64,000 bases of DNA from Mesobacillus maritimus (GCF_023715205.1 NZ_JAMBNR010000016.1:61632-125631), one strand, 5' to 3'; counted from the first letter of the stretch, positions 55,678 through 64,000 are shown. Notes: generated by a model from the sequence alone, not told the origin. A program made the numbers and translations.

Positions 55678-55872
55678 ATGTCGGGGAATAATAGGTTACA
55701 ATTAAATGTTCGAATTACGAAGGAAACTTCCGATAAGCTAGACGAAATTGTTGAGTATTATCAGGAAAACACTAAAGTTGGCCGCATTTATAAAGGAGAT
55801 GTTTTAACAGACATCATTGAAAAATCATATGAAGTCATGCAAAAGCAAAAAAAAGTGAAAATGAGAGTGTAA
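55678..55872 (+). CDS. Small ribbon-helix-helix-like protein
   Basis: 64 residues. RLQLNVRITKETSDKLDEIV is a plausible RHH beta strand plus helix A, and VLTDIIEKSYEVMQ helix B, so it may be a small DNA-binding protein. It lacks a toxin-like partner next to it. GAGGTGACGGAAG precedes the ATG. RHH assignment is by pattern only. Confidence 0.6.
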   Translation: MSGNNRLQLNVRITKETSDKLDEIVEYYQENTKVGRIYKGDVLTDIIEKSYEVMQKQKKVKMRV

Positions 55873-56295
55873 GTGATACTTCTAGTCTTGATTCTTTTCA
55901 AGGCTTTTTTTTTTAGATATTTTTTTCTAAAACTTTGTTGCTTTTTAACAAAAAAGACGACTTAATGAGCCTGGTTATACAAAAAAATAGTTCCATGAAT
56001 GAGAAAAGAGCTTGTTTGAAATGAGTACTATCGAGCTATAATCGTCCTTAGGATGATCATTATGAAAACAGCTTTTACTTTTGGAACTTGGCAAGTACTG
56101 ACTTCATCTAAATATGAATGGCCGTTTGTTTTGAGAAATCAAAAACCCTGTTTGGAAAATTTAAATTTTAAAAAGGGTTTTGATTTTATTTAAAGAATAT
56201 TCATAATATTCCAATACCTAAATAAACTTTATCTGGGTTGTTTTAGATCAACAAAAATGTAATCGTTTTCAATATTGGCCGGGGAGGGAGTTCAG
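55873..56295. other. Intergenic region with repeat and terminator-like hairpin
   Basis: Besides the repeat copy (55920-56080), AAAACCC/GGGTTTT around 56146-56180 forms a terminator-like hairpin. No gene seen. Confidence 0.5.
55920..56080 (+). repeat. Dispersed intergenic repeat, copy D
   Basis: 5' block TTTTTTCTAAAACTTTGTTG then CTTTTTAAC, middle GAGAAAAGAGCTTGTTTGAA and GAGTACTATCGAG, 3' block GTCCTTAGGATGAT then GAAAACAGC. The 3' block is shorter than in copies B and E. Confidence 0.65.
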
Positions 56296-57837
56296 TTGAG
56301 TCTTGAAATGTTATTAGAGAGTAACTTAGAAAAATTTGGCGAATATCCAATGTTATTTTTTCGTAATCAGCAATTCACAAATATCGAAACGAGAGAAATT
56401 GCAAACCAATTTGCTGGAGGGTTAAGGAACCGAGGGATTAAAAAAGGTGACCGGGTAATGGTTATCTTACCTAATTGTCCTGAGGTTGTTTTCTCTTATC
56501 AAGGAATTAATCGAGCAGGAGCCATAATTGTACCTGTTATGTTTACCCTCCATCCAAAGGAAATTCATTACATTATTGCGAACAGTGGCGTAAAAGCAAT
56601 TATAACGTCCTCACCTATAATTGGAAAAGTGAGAGCCGCCCTCAAAGATATTCAAAACCCACCGTTATTAATTGCGGTTGATCATCAAGACGAGAAAAGT
56701 GATGCTCTTTCTTTTTATGAACTCTTAGCTACTGAGTATCAGGAGGATATCAATCCATCAATAAATCCAAGTGAAAACGACACAGCAGTCATTTTGTATA
56801 CATCTGGAACAACAGGAAGTCCAAAAGGAGTTGAATTAACGCATAAAAACCTCTCTTCGAATGCAGAAAACTCTGCCAAACATAACGAGAGTGAGCGTGG
56901 AACTACGTTAGGGGTTCTACCATTAGCACATGTATACGGATTAACTGTAACAAATATTTGTATGCTGTTAGGCGGGTCTATTGTCATCTTCCCAAATTTT
57001 GATGTGAAAGAAATTTTTGCCGCGATTGAAAAATACAAAGTAAAATCTTTTTCCGCAGTACCTACCATGATTCATGCGATGCTGTCATATCCAGACAGCG
57101 ATCAATATGATACGAGCAGTCTTGAGAATGTTAGTTCCGGGTCAGCTCCCTTACCTGTAGTGTTATTAAATGCTTTTCAAGAAAAATTCAAAGCGAAGAT
57201 TCTTGAAGGATATGGGCTATCCGAAGCTGCACCCATTGTAACGGCCCACAATAAAAACATTGAGATTAAACCAGGCTCAGTTGGAGTGCCAATTCCGGGG
57301 GTTGAGATCAGAATTGTCGATGAAACAGGTCACGAGCTCCCGGTTGGGGAAGTGGGTGAACTCATTGTACGAGGGGACAATGTTACACCAGGCTATTTTA
57401 ATAACCCAGTAGAGACTAGAAAAATTTTAAAGGACTCTTGGTTGTACACAGGAGATATGGCCAAAGTTGACGAGGAAGGGTACTTGTATATCGTCGATCG
57501 CAAGAAGGATTTAATAATTCGTGGAGGATTTAATCTCTACCCTAGAGATGTGGAAGAGGTTTTAAATCGTCATTCTGCCGTTTTGGAAGTTTCGGTTGTT
57601 GGTATACCGGATGAACGAATGGGAGAAGAAATGGTCGCTTGTGTGGTGAAAAAGCCAGATGACGAAGTAACTGAGCAGGAATTAATTTTATACTGTCAGG
57701 AGCATCTCGCTAAAAACAAAACACCTAGACATGTGATGTTTATGGATTTTTTGCCTCGTAATGGTGTAGGGAAAATATTGAAAACACATCTTCGTCAAAA
57801 AGTAAGGGAGGTGATTTCCCCTCTCGATCAAAACTGA
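56296..57837 (+). CDS. AMP-forming acyl-CoA synthetase/ligase
   Basis: 513 residues, ANL superfamily. The P-loop is ILYTSGTTGSPKGVELTHKN (about residues 165-184); A5 is EGYGLSEAAP, A7 YTGDMAKVDEEGYLYIVDR, A8 GGFNLYPRDVEE, and the A10 catalytic Lys is in NGVGKILK near the C-terminus. It activates a carboxylic acid (likely medium/long chain) to acyl-CoA via an acyl-adenylate. TTG start at 56296 after GGGGAGGGAG; a TTG seven codons upstream precedes that site. First gene of a cluster with R2lox, ALDH and ADH. Confidence 0.9.
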   Translation: MSLEMLLESNLEKFGEYPMLFFRNQQFTNIETREIANQFAGGLRNRGIKKGDRVMVILPNCPEVVFSYQGINRAGAIIVPVMFTLHPKEIHYIIANSGVKAIITSSPIIGKVRAALKDIQNPPLLIAVDHQDEKSDALSFYELLATEYQEDINPSINPSENDTAVILYTSGTTGSPKGVELTHKNLSSNAENSAKHNESERGTTLGVLPLAHVYGLTVTNICMLLGGSIVIFPNFDVKEIFAAIEKYKVKSFSAVPTMIHAMLSYPDSDQYDTSSLENVSSGSAPLPVVLLNAFQEKFKAKILEGYGLSEAAPIVTAHNKNIEIKPGSVGVPIPGVEIRIVDETGHELPVGEVGELIVRGDNVTPGYFNNPVETRKILKDSWLYTGDMAKVDEEGYLYIVDRKKDLIIRGGFNLYPRDVEEVLNRHSAVLEVSVVGIPDERMGEEMVACVVKKPDDEVTEQELILYCQEHLAKNKTPRHVMFMDFLPRNGVGKILKTHLRQKVREVISPLDQN

Positions 57838-57914
57838 GAACCTAATATTTGCAAGTTCCATTCTTGGTTAAGCCTAGTTCAGCTAATCAGATAAATAGAA
57901 AGGAAGATGGAAAA

Positions 57915-58808
57915 ATGAAAGAAAGAACGATTTTAACTACAAGCAATCGCGGCTTACTTGAGGACTCTTTTCCGTTTAGATTGTATCAAAAGGCAAAAAA
58001 ACATGGAGTTTGGAATCCGAATGATATTGATTTTTCTCAGGATGCAAAAGATTGGAAGACACTAACGGCTGAACAGCAACAGGATATTTTGCGGTTAATC
58101 TCTCAGTTTCAAGCTGGGGAAGAAGCGGTAACACTTGATTTGCTTCCATTAATTATGACGATTGCAAAAGAAGGAAGACTTGAGGAAGAAATGTTTTTGA
58201 CCACCTTTCTTTTTGAGGAAGCAAAACATACTGAGTTTTTTCGAAAGGTGTTAAATGCAATTGGAGAAAAAGGCGACTTAGCTCATTTTCATTCAGGCAC
58301 ATATAAGACAATTTTTTATAAAATCTTACCGGAAACGATGAGTAGATTAGAAACAGATCAATCACCGGAAGCAATTGCGGAAGCAGCAACGGTGTATAAC
58401 ATGTTTGTGGAAGGCGTAATGGCGGAAACAGGTTATTACTCCTTCTATCAATCATTAGAAGAACTCAAGTTAATGCCCGGTTTACTTAAGGGAATTGAAT
58501 TGTTAAAGCGAGATGAATCAAGACATATCGCGTATGGAACCTTTTTGCTTCAGCGCTTAATTTGTGAGCATCCACATTTATTTGAAGTGGTAGAAGCGAA
58601 AATGCAAGAACTCGCCCCGTTAGCCATCAAAATCAATCAGGAAGGGTTTGCTGGTAGAGATGTAAGTGAATTCGGTCATGAATTGGAAACCACAATGAAT
58701 TTTACGATGAAGCAACTCTCAGTCAGAATGGAAATTCTCTCGCGTGCTCGTGGAAAGAAAATTGAGGAAATTTACCGGGTTTCAGATACAGAGATGGGAG
58801 TTCTATAA
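57915..58808 (+). CDS. R2-like ligand-binding oxidase (R2lox)
   Basis: 297 residues, ferritin-like. Metal ligands E69, E102, H105, E166, E201 and H204 lie in QAGEEAVTLD, FEEAKHTEFF, FVEGVMAETGYY and KRDESRHIAYG; V72 and Y161 correspond to the Val-Tyr pair that forms an ether cross-link in the Geobacillus kaustophilus enzyme. R2lox binds a Mn/Fe centre and a fatty-acid-like ligand and does two-electron oxidations; its physiological substrate is unknown. It is not a ribonucleotide reductase R2. AAAGGAAGATGGAAAA precedes ATG 57915. Located between an acyl-CoA ligase and an ALDH. Confidence 0.9.
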   Translation: MKERTILTTSNRGLLEDSFPFRLYQKAKKHGVWNPNDIDFSQDAKDWKTLTAEQQQDILRLISQFQAGEEAVTLDLLPLIMTIAKEGRLEEEMFLTTFLFEEAKHTEFFRKVLNAIGEKGDLAHFHSGTYKTIFYKILPETMSRLETDQSPEAIAEAATVYNMFVEGVMAETGYYSFYQSLEELKLMPGLLKGIELLKRDESRHIAYGTFLLQRLICEHPHLFEVVEAKMQELAPLAIKINQEGFAGRDVSEFGHELETTMNFTMKQLSVRMEILSRARGKKIEEIYRVSDTEMGVL

Positions 58809-58860
58809 GTTTTTGAGAATGATAGAGATAAACATAATTAGAAAAAGAGGAGGAATATAA

Positions 58861-60384
58861 ATGACAGTTCAAACGGATGTACAAACTTTTCCTTTATATA
58901 TTAACGGGCAATGGCAGCCAGCAAGTAACAATGAGACTTTTGATGTCATAAATCCAGCAACAGGTCAATTAGTAGCTAAAGTGGCAAAAGGAACGGCTGA
59001 GGATGTAAACAAAGCAGTGCATGCTGCAAGGGAAGCTTTTGACAATAGCGATTGGAGAAATATGAGCCCGAAGGAGCGGGCCAATATACTTTATCAGATT
59101 TCTTATGCGATTAGCGAACACGCTGATGAGCTTGCATATCTTGAAGCAATTAGTTCTGGAGGCACTGTTCGGAGAATCGGAGGAAATGACATTCTTCAGA
59201 TGGTTGATTTATTTCAAACATTGGCAAAGTTTGTTCTGGAATATGAGTTTTCAGAGACGCTTCCATCGCCTCCCTTTCCAGGACCAGCTCATAATTTCAT
59301 TTGGCGTGAACCAATAGGTGTTTGTGCAGCCATCACTCCATGGAACTTACCAATGGTGATTGCAACTTGGAAAATTGCGCCCGCACTTGCGATGGGAAAT
59401 ACCATTGTCGTAAAACCAGCAAGCTATACGCCGTTATCAACATTGAAGCTAGCTGAAATCATTTCTGAAGTTGTTCCTCCGGGCGTCATCAATGTTGTCA
59501 CAGGCTCGGGAGCAGAAGCGGGGGAGGCTTTAATTAAACATCCTAACGTTGATAAGGTAGCTTTTACAGGATCTACTGAGGTTGGGCGTAGGGTCATGGA
59601 ACTATCTGCAGGAACGATTAAAAATACAACTTTGGAACTGGGTGGAAAATCACCAAATATTATTCTTGAAGATGCTGATTTATCAATTGCGCTTCCTGGA
59701 AGTTTATTTGGGGTTTTCCTACACTCTGGACAGCTATGCGAATCAGGAACTAGATTGTTTGTACCTGATCAACTTCACGATGTGATTGTGGAACAACTTG
59801 TTCACCTTGCGAGTAAAATTAAACCGGGAAATCCGTTGGACCCTAACACTGATGTTGGACCAGTAATCTCAAAGAAACAAAAGGAAACAATCCTTTCGTA
59901 TATTGAAGCAGGTAAACAAGAAGGAGCTACTTTGGTATGTGGTGGAAAAGAGATAAAAGTTCCAGGCTGCGAAGACGGACATTTTATAGAGCCGACGATT
60001 TTTACCAACGTCACGAATGATATGAAAATTGCCCGTGAAGAAATCTTTGGACCAGTTTTGTCAGTGATTCGTTATTCGGAAGTGGATGAAGCGATTAAAA
60101 TGGCAAATGACAGTATCTACGGCCTTGCTGCTGGAGTCTGGACGAAGGATGTTAATAATGCCTATGATATTGCGCGGAAACTTCAGGCTGGAGTTGTGTG
60201 GATCAATGATTGGCATATGCTTCGCAATGATGCACCTTTTGGAGGCTATAAACAAAGCGGAATTGGCAGGGAAATGGGGAAGCACTCATTAGATGCTTAT
60301 ACTCAAGTCAAACATGTTCACACTTCCATGGTACCCGAACTACATCGTCGGAATTGGTATGGACTTCTTTTTTCTGAGAAGTAA
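58861..60384 (+). CDS. Aldehyde dehydrogenase
   Basis: 507 residues, NAD(P)-dependent ALDH superfamily. Catalytic Cys is in HSGQLCESGTRLFV (about residue 295), the general-base Glu in LELGGKSPNI (about 260), the nucleotide loop GSTEVGRRVM and PWNLPMVIATWKIAPALA. Oxidises an aldehyde to the acid; substrate unknown. AAAGAGGAGGAATATAA precedes the ATG. Third gene of the ligase-R2lox-ALDH-ADH cluster. Confidence 0.93.
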   Translation: MTVQTDVQTFPLYINGQWQPASNNETFDVINPATGQLVAKVAKGTAEDVNKAVHAAREAFDNSDWRNMSPKERANILYQISYAISEHADELAYLEAISSGGTVRRIGGNDILQMVDLFQTLAKFVLEYEFSETLPSPPFPGPAHNFIWREPIGVCAAITPWNLPMVIATWKIAPALAMGNTIVVKPASYTPLSTLKLAEIISEVVPPGVINVVTGSGAEAGEALIKHPNVDKVAFTGSTEVGRRVMELSAGTIKNTTLELGGKSPNIILEDADLSIALPGSLFGVFLHSGQLCESGTRLFVPDQLHDVIVEQLVHLASKIKPGNPLDPNTDVGPVISKKQKETILSYIEAGKQEGATLVCGGKEIKVPGCEDGHFIEPTIFTNVTNDMKIAREEIFGPVLSVIRYSEVDEAIKMANDSIYGLAAGVWTKDVNNAYDIARKLQAGVVWINDWHMLRNDAPFGGYKQSGIGREMGKHSLDAYTQVKHVHTSMVPELHRRNWYGLLFSEK

Positions 60385-60424
60385 TTGGAAAACTTGAAAA
60401 AAATTTAAGGATGAGGTGAAGGAG

Positions 60425-61642
60425 ATGCAAACAAGAACGATGTCGGAGTTTATGTTACGGTCAGCCATCTATAGTGGCTCGAATACGAGAGCCATTGTGC
60501 CCAACTTATTTAAAGGTCTCGGGGCTAAGCGTGTCCTCTTATTAAGTGATCGGGGTCTTGAATCGGCGGGAATTGTTAAAAAAGTAGCAGAAATTTTCAG
60601 GTTAACTCCTCAAGGTTCTGGCCCAGAGTTAGTGGGGATATTCTTAGATATTGCACAGGATGCAGAGAGTAACAGTGTTAATGCTGCAGCTCGGTATGCA
60701 AGAGAAATAGCTGCAGATGGGTTATTGGCTGTTGGAGGCGGAAGTGTCCTCGATACGGTAAAGGGAGTTAAATATGCACTTCACCATGGACTTTCGGATA
60801 TCAAGGAAGCCATTCCAGGTGGTTTTGTTATGGAACAGTTTCCAAAGGCTAATTATATCCCAATCCCACATATAGCAATTCCGACAACAGCGGGAACTGG
60901 TTCAGAGGTTTCGCCGATTGCAGTTATCTTTAATGAGGATATCCAAATGAAGACAAATATCATTAATCCATTCCTCTCCGCAGATATGGCAGTCCTTGAC
61001 CCTGATTTAACAGTTGGTCTTCCTCCATCCATTACAGCGTTTACCGGTTTTGATGCCTTAACGCATGCAATTGAAGCATTTGCTTCACCAACGGCTACAG
61101 CAATAACGGATGCTCATGCACTTCAAGCCATTAGATTAATCGAAAAGAACTTACCAGAAGTTGTCACAAATGGTGAAAACGTTGATGCCAGAATGGAAAT
61201 GCTTCAAGCGAGTTTAATGGGGATCACAGCATTTAGTTTTGCGTTAAATGCGATACCAGTTCACAATTTTGCACACGCATACGGTGCATTGTTTCGTATC
61301 CCTCATGGACTAGCGAATGCTGTATTTTTACCTATTGTGATGGAGTCGATTCCACAGCTTTATTTACCTAAAATAAGAGAACTAGCAGAAGCTTTAAGAG
61401 TAGAGGTTTCAACGAATGACAACCAAGAGACCATTCTCGAGAAAACGGTTGAAAAGATCCGGTTGTTACAGCAGAAAACAGGTTTACCTATTGATTTTGC
61501 TTCATACAACTTAACTGATGAGGATTTAGTAAGAACGATTCCAGCTGTCAGCAAAGATCCAGCATCCATTAACCTTCCAATGCCTAAAGAGCTGATTGAA
61601 GCAATTGGGAGGCGTGTGGTTCCAACAAAAGTTATAAATTAG
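60425..61642 (+). CDS. Iron-containing alcohol dehydrogenase
   Basis: 405 residues, group III (iron-dependent) ADH. NAD-binding GGGSVLDTVKGVKYA (about residues 102-116), TTAGTGSEVSPIAVI, and metal-site segments GFDALTHAIEAF and HNFAHAYGALFRIPHGLANA, which supply the Asp/His ligands. Interconverts an alcohol and aldehyde. A GTG start three codons upstream overlaps GAGGTG; ATG 60425 has proper spacing. Last gene of the cluster, followed by a terminator. Confidence 0.93.
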   Translation: MQTRTMSEFMLRSAIYSGSNTRAIVPNLFKGLGAKRVLLLSDRGLESAGIVKKVAEIFRLTPQGSGPELVGIFLDIAQDAESNSVNAAARYAREIAADGLLAVGGGSVLDTVKGVKYALHHGLSDIKEAIPGGFVMEQFPKANYIPIPHIAIPTTAGTGSEVSPIAVIFNEDIQMKTNIINPFLSADMAVLDPDLTVGLPPSITAFTGFDALTHAIEAFASPTATAITDAHALQAIRLIEKNLPEVVTNGENVDARMEMLQASLMGITAFSFALNAIPVHNFAHAYGALFRIPHGLANAVFLPIVMESIPQLYLPKIRELAEALRVEVSTNDNQETILEKTVEKIRLLQQKTGLPIDFASYNLTDEDLVRTIPAVSKDPASINLPMPKELIEAIGRRVVPTKVIN

Positions 61643-61661
61643 AAAAATAATTGATTATAGC

Positions 61662-61692
61662 AAAAGAGGTGGATAACTGCACCTCTTTTTTT
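61662..61692 (+). terminator. Terminator of the R2lox cluster
   Basis: AAAAGAGGTG pairs with CACCTCTTTTT around GATAACTG or nearby. Confidence 0.88.
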
Positions 61693-61811
61693 CCTTTGTC
61701 ATCAATTAGTTGAAAGTTTTTGTCTAAAAATTGAACATTTTTATTGATATTCGATTTCTCCTGCAGTAAGATAAACTTAATAGGAAAATTTTAGTATAGG
61801 GGCTGAATGAA

Positions 61812-62039
61812 ATGGTTCGGATGTCGATTGCTGGTGTTGCAGGATTTATCCTTGTTTTCATCGAGTCATATATTGTAATGCAATTTAAGGGATACCAAAC
61901 CATTGAATTTGGCGGTATATCCCCATTTGTTAGTGTGTGGGCTATGAACTTCTTCCTTCTATTTACAATGTTTACACAGTTGAAAAACTGGTATCTTGAG
62001 AGAGAAGAATCGGAAGATAGCTATAGTGAGAGATATTAA
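61812..62039 (+). CDS. Small membrane protein, unknown function
   Basis: 75 residues with two hydrophobic helices (about 4-26 and 39-57) and an acidic tail (REESEDSYSERY). GTATAGGGGCTGAATGAA precedes the ATG. No family recognised. Confidence 0.65.
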   Translation: MVRMSIAGVAGFILVFIESYIVMQFKGYQTIEFGGISPFVSVWAMNFFLLFTMFTQLKNWYLEREESEDSYSERY

Positions 62040-62062
62040 TAGTATTAATACCAAATATATTT

Positions 62063-62096
62063 AGGATGCCTTTTCTTCAAAGAGGCATCCTTTGTT
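62063..62096. terminator. Terminator between the small genes
   Basis: AGGATGCC pairs with GGCATCCT, then TTGTTGTG. Confidence 0.8.
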
Positions 62097-62109
62097 GTGT
62101 AGATAGTCC

Positions 62110-62256
62110 CTAGTCATTGACATCTTTTTCAGCATCCTCTGCGGCCGCACGAAGTTCTGCATAAAATAGGTTTTCATTACAAATTAAGCTATGCTCGCTA
62201 TCTGAGCCCTTGGGAGGAAGGACAATATCCTTAAAATCTTTTCCTTTTTCCTGCAT
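62110..62256 (-). CDS. Small uncharacterised protein
   Basis: 48 residues: MQEKGKDFKDIVLPPKGSDS then LFYAELRAAAEDAEKDVND. AAAGGAGGGGAAAGA is an excellent ribosome binding site before the ATG. The C-terminal half should be helical and acidic. No family recognised. Confidence 0.55.
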   Translation of the reverse strand: MQEKGKDFKDIVLPPKGSDSEHSLICNENLFYAELRAAAEDAEKDVND

Positions 62257-62363
62257 TCTTTCCCCTCCTTTTAAAATTAGTGTCTCCTTTTTTAGAAAGA
62301 ATACCCATGTTTATGGTTGAACATAGTTGCCGAGGAAATACTAGAAATAAGAGGAGGAGCGCT

Positions 62364-62609
62364 GTGGAACCTAAAATATTGCAAGAATTATTCGATGAAT
62401 CAGGTTGGTCAACCATTTATGAAAAACATCAGTACAAGTTATGGTTGACTGGAATTGATGATGAATTATCTGAGGAAATGTTAAGGGCTTATTTTGATGC
62501 TTATTCTTATGAGGACGCAGAAGCAATCTGTTTTGATGAACTTCTTATTCAGTTAAAGACATTTAAATACATTTATGAAAAAAATGACTTAAAGCTTTAT
62601 CCGTGGTGA
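62364..62609 (+). CDS. Small uncharacterised protein
   Basis: 81 residues, acidic, soluble. MEPKILQELFDESGWSTIYE then GIDDELSEEMLRAYFDAYSY. GAGGAGGAGCGCT precedes the GTG at 62364; the frame continues 28 codons upstream without a good start. It lies 31 bp upstream of mug and may be co-transcribed with it. No family recognised. Confidence 0.62.
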   Translation: MEPKILQELFDESGWSTIYEKHQYKLWLTGIDDELSEEMLRAYFDAYSYEDAEAICFDELLIQLKTFKYIYEKNDLKLYPW

Positions 62610-62640
62610 TAAGATTAGGTACTTGAGATGAGGTGAGGGC

Positions 62641-63153
62641 ATGAAGGAGATTGGTGATCATCTACAAAAAAATTTAGACATCGTTTTTATCGGATTTAAT
62701 CCAAGTATACGCTCGGGGGAAACAGGTCATCATTATGCCAATCCGAATAATCGTTTTTGGAAAGTTATTCATGAGGCAGGACTTACACCGCGGCGATATC
62801 GAGCAGAAGAGGATTCTAAGCTTTTGGAGCTAGGTTATGGTCTTACCAATATAGTCTCACGACCAACAAAAGCCGCGGACGAGATAACAAAGGATGAATA
62901 CCGACTAGGTAGAGAAGAGTTAAGAGCGAAACTAGCTCATTACCGACCAAAGATTGCCTGTTTTGTTGGAAAAGGAGTTTATCAAGAATACAGTGGTAAA
63001 AGAAAGAGCGAATGGGGCGTACAGAAGGAATCCATGATTGGTGGGATAGTTGATTTTGTTGCACCTTCTTCAAGTGGACTTGTCCGGATGAAAGTGGAAC
63101 ATATTGTGGACATCTATCGTGGGCTAGTCGAGTTAAAAGAGGCTGTACAATAA
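62641..63153 (+). CDS. mug: Mismatch-specific uracil/thymine DNA glycosylase
   Basis: 170 residues, uracil-DNA glycosylase superfamily, Mug/TDG group. Motif A VFIGFNPSIRSGETGHHYAN (about residues 15-34) carries the catalytic Asn; YGLTNIVSRPTKAADEI and the motif-B-like VAPSSSGLVRM follow. It excises U or T from G-U/G-T mismatches. GAGATGAGGTGAGGGC precedes the ATG. Confidence 0.9.
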   Translation: MKEIGDHLQKNLDIVFIGFNPSIRSGETGHHYANPNNRFWKVIHEAGLTPRRYRAEEDSKLLELGYGLTNIVSRPTKAADEITKDEYRLGREELRAKLAHYRPKIACFVGKGVYQEYSGKRKSEWGVQKESMIGGIVDFVAPSSSGLVRMKVEHIVDIYRGLVELKEAVQ

Positions 63154-63176
63154 AATACTGCGGAAGAAATAAAAAA

Positions 63177-63300
63177 ACTAGTGTTCATCATACACTAGTA
63201 ACATGCACTCAGTATGACCTGCTTATGCAGGGCTCCTTCCGTCCGTACAGTGGTTAAGTGTCCCGCAACGAGCGAAAGATCGGAAGGAGCATTTTTATTT
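63177..63300. ncRNA. Hairpin-rich element between mug and ppiB, possible small RNA
   Basis: Three stems in series: ACTAGTGT/ACACTAGT (63177-63199), CCTGC-TTAT-GCAGG (63218-63231) and GCTCCTTCCG/CGGAAGGAGC (63232-63290), the last followed by ATTTTTATTTT on the + strand and the first by TTTTTTT on the - strand. So it can terminate in both directions. The 39-nt loop of the third stem contains GGTTAAGT-GT-CCCGCAACGAGCG (63252-63274), which equals a conserved 16S rRNA stretch apart from a 2-nt insertion. Either a bidirectional terminator or a small RNA; direction uncertain. Confidence 0.55.
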
Positions 63301-63412
63301 TAACATATTTCTACCTTAAATATACACCCTAAGTTTAAAGGACAAGTCCTTTTATTTTTTTGTAGAAAAATGTTATGATATCTAATGATTTGAAAATAAG
63401 GAGTTGTTTTAC

Positions 63413-63847
63413 ATGGCGAAAAAAGGTTACATACAAATGCAAAGTGGAGATAAAATTGAATTTGAATTATATCCAAATGAGGCTCCAGGAACAGTTGAAA
63501 ACTTTGAAAAGCTTGCAAAAGAAGGCTTCTATGATGGATTGACTTTCCACCGGGTAATTCCTGGATTTGTTTCTCAAGGGGGATGCCCTCATGGTACAGG
63601 TACTGGTGGACCAGGTTATACAATTAAATGTGAAACAGAAGGAAATCCTCATAAGCATGAAGCAGGTGCATTATCAATGGCACATGCTGGAAAAGACACT
63701 GGCGGAAGCCAATTCTTCATTGTTCACGAGCCGCAACCACATTTGAACGGCGTTCATACTGTGTTTGGTAAAGTGACTTCAGGATTGGAAGCTGCAAAAG
63801 CAATGAGAAACGGCGATGTAATGGAGAAAGTTGTTATTGAAGATTAA
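63413..63847 (+). CDS. ppiB: Peptidyl-prolyl cis-trans isomerase, cyclophilin type
   Basis: 144 residues, cytosolic cyclophilin. Active-site segments [13 protein letters not shown] (about residues 44-56, Arg in HRV), [20 protein letters not shown] (about 98-117) and FGKV. It speeds Pro isomerisation in folding proteins. No signal peptide. The frame opens three codons earlier with TTG inside the AAGGAG region; ATG 63413 is the proper start. Confidence 0.95.
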   Translation: MAKKGYIQMQSGDKIEFELYPNEAPGTVENFEKLAKEGFYDGLTFHRVIPGFVSQGGCPHGTGTGGPGYTIKCETEGNPHKHEAGALSMAHAGKDTGGSQFFIVHEPQPHLNGVHTVFGKVTSGLEAAKAMRNGDVMEKVVIED

Positions 63848-63853
63848 TGAATG

Positions 63854-63880
63854 AAATCCCTCTTTTTGAGGGATTTTTTG
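63854..63880 (+). terminator. Terminator of ppiB
   Basis: AATCCCTC pairs with GAGGGATT, followed by TTTTTG. Confidence 0.9.
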
Positions 63881-63899
63881 TGCGACGGGCAGTCGCATT

Positions 63900-63923
63900 G
63901 AGTGTTGACTGAAGTCAACACTC
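63900..63923. repeat. 24-bp near-perfect palindrome at the window edge
   Basis: GAGTGTTGACT-GA-AGTCAACACTC. It could be a regulator operator or a hairpin of a transcript beyond the window; the T-run after it is poor (TTCTTGC). Confidence 0.5.
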
Positions 63924-64000
63924 TTCTTGCATTTTCGGACAGAGACGTCATTTCGATGAAACGACTGAAAGAAGAAAATGTAATAGAATCCCAGATGGTG

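Overview
The window looks like a chromosomal segment of a low-GC, endospore-forming Bacillaceae. Evidence: strong AGGAGG-type ribosome binding sites, T-box leaders, odhAB, spore-linked small proteins (CsgA, YteA-like, SplA-like, Sda-like, YozQ-like) and many YxxX-type Bacillus families. The genus cannot be fixed from sequence alone. Coding density is high and there is no prophage, CRISPR array, intact insertion sequence, tRNA or rRNA gene. Most of the window is ordinary core genome.

Layout. 1-9.2 kb: an amino acid permease, LysE-type exporter, YdjO-like zinc protein, YebC-family protein, methionine aminopeptidase, a methyltransferase, an SgrR-type regulator and an FUSC-type exporter. 10.1-13.7 kb: fructose operon fruR-fruK-fruA, with a CcpA (cre) box inside its promoter. 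13.9-16 kb: a hydrolase and an MFS pump. 16.4-23.6 kb: full tryptophan operon trpEGDCFBA behind one promoter and two consecutive Trp T-box riboswitches. 23.6-32.2 kb: a tandem repeat, mnmH, odhAB (2-oxoglutarate dehydrogenase E1/E2) and small genes. 32.2-33.3 kb: a second YidC insertase preceded by a MifM-like regulatory ORF. 33.4-43.3 kb, an anaerobic/redox block: pflA-pflB, a membrane-anchored cupredoxin, modA-modB, an SCO protein and an Fe-S type Fnr, plus ykuS and an ABC-F ATPase. 43.5-48.3 kb: small genes, then about 0.8 kb with no conventional gene that looks like one large structured RNA. 48.6-56 kb: an MHYT-PAS-PAS histidine kinase, a formate dehydrogenase remnant and spore-related genes. 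56.3-61.6 kb: an acyl-CoA ligase / R2lox oxidase / aldehyde dehydrogenase / alcohol dehydrogenase cluster. 61.8-64 kb: small genes, mug and ppiB.

How it fits together: the operons cover carbon flow under changing oxygen and sugar (fru, odh, pfl, Fnr), tryptophan supply sensed through tRNA-Trp charging, membrane-insertion quality control (YidC2 with a probable arrest peptide), and a possible alkyl-oxidation route built around R2lox.

Most interesting points: (1) 47.4-48.2 kb, a promoter-to-terminator unit enclosed by a 24-bp long-range helix whose only two departures from perfect complementarity are G-U pairs on the + strand, with many internal hairpins; (2) the MifM-like ORF with a hairpin masking the yidC2 start; (3) tandem Trp T-boxes that differ at the base reading the tRNA discriminator; (4) the R2lox cluster; (5) a family of about 170-200 bp intergenic repeats present in four or five copies; (6) a hairpin carrying a 16S-rRNA-like segment upstream of ppiB. 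No homology search was run; family names rest on recognised motifs and remembered family sequences.
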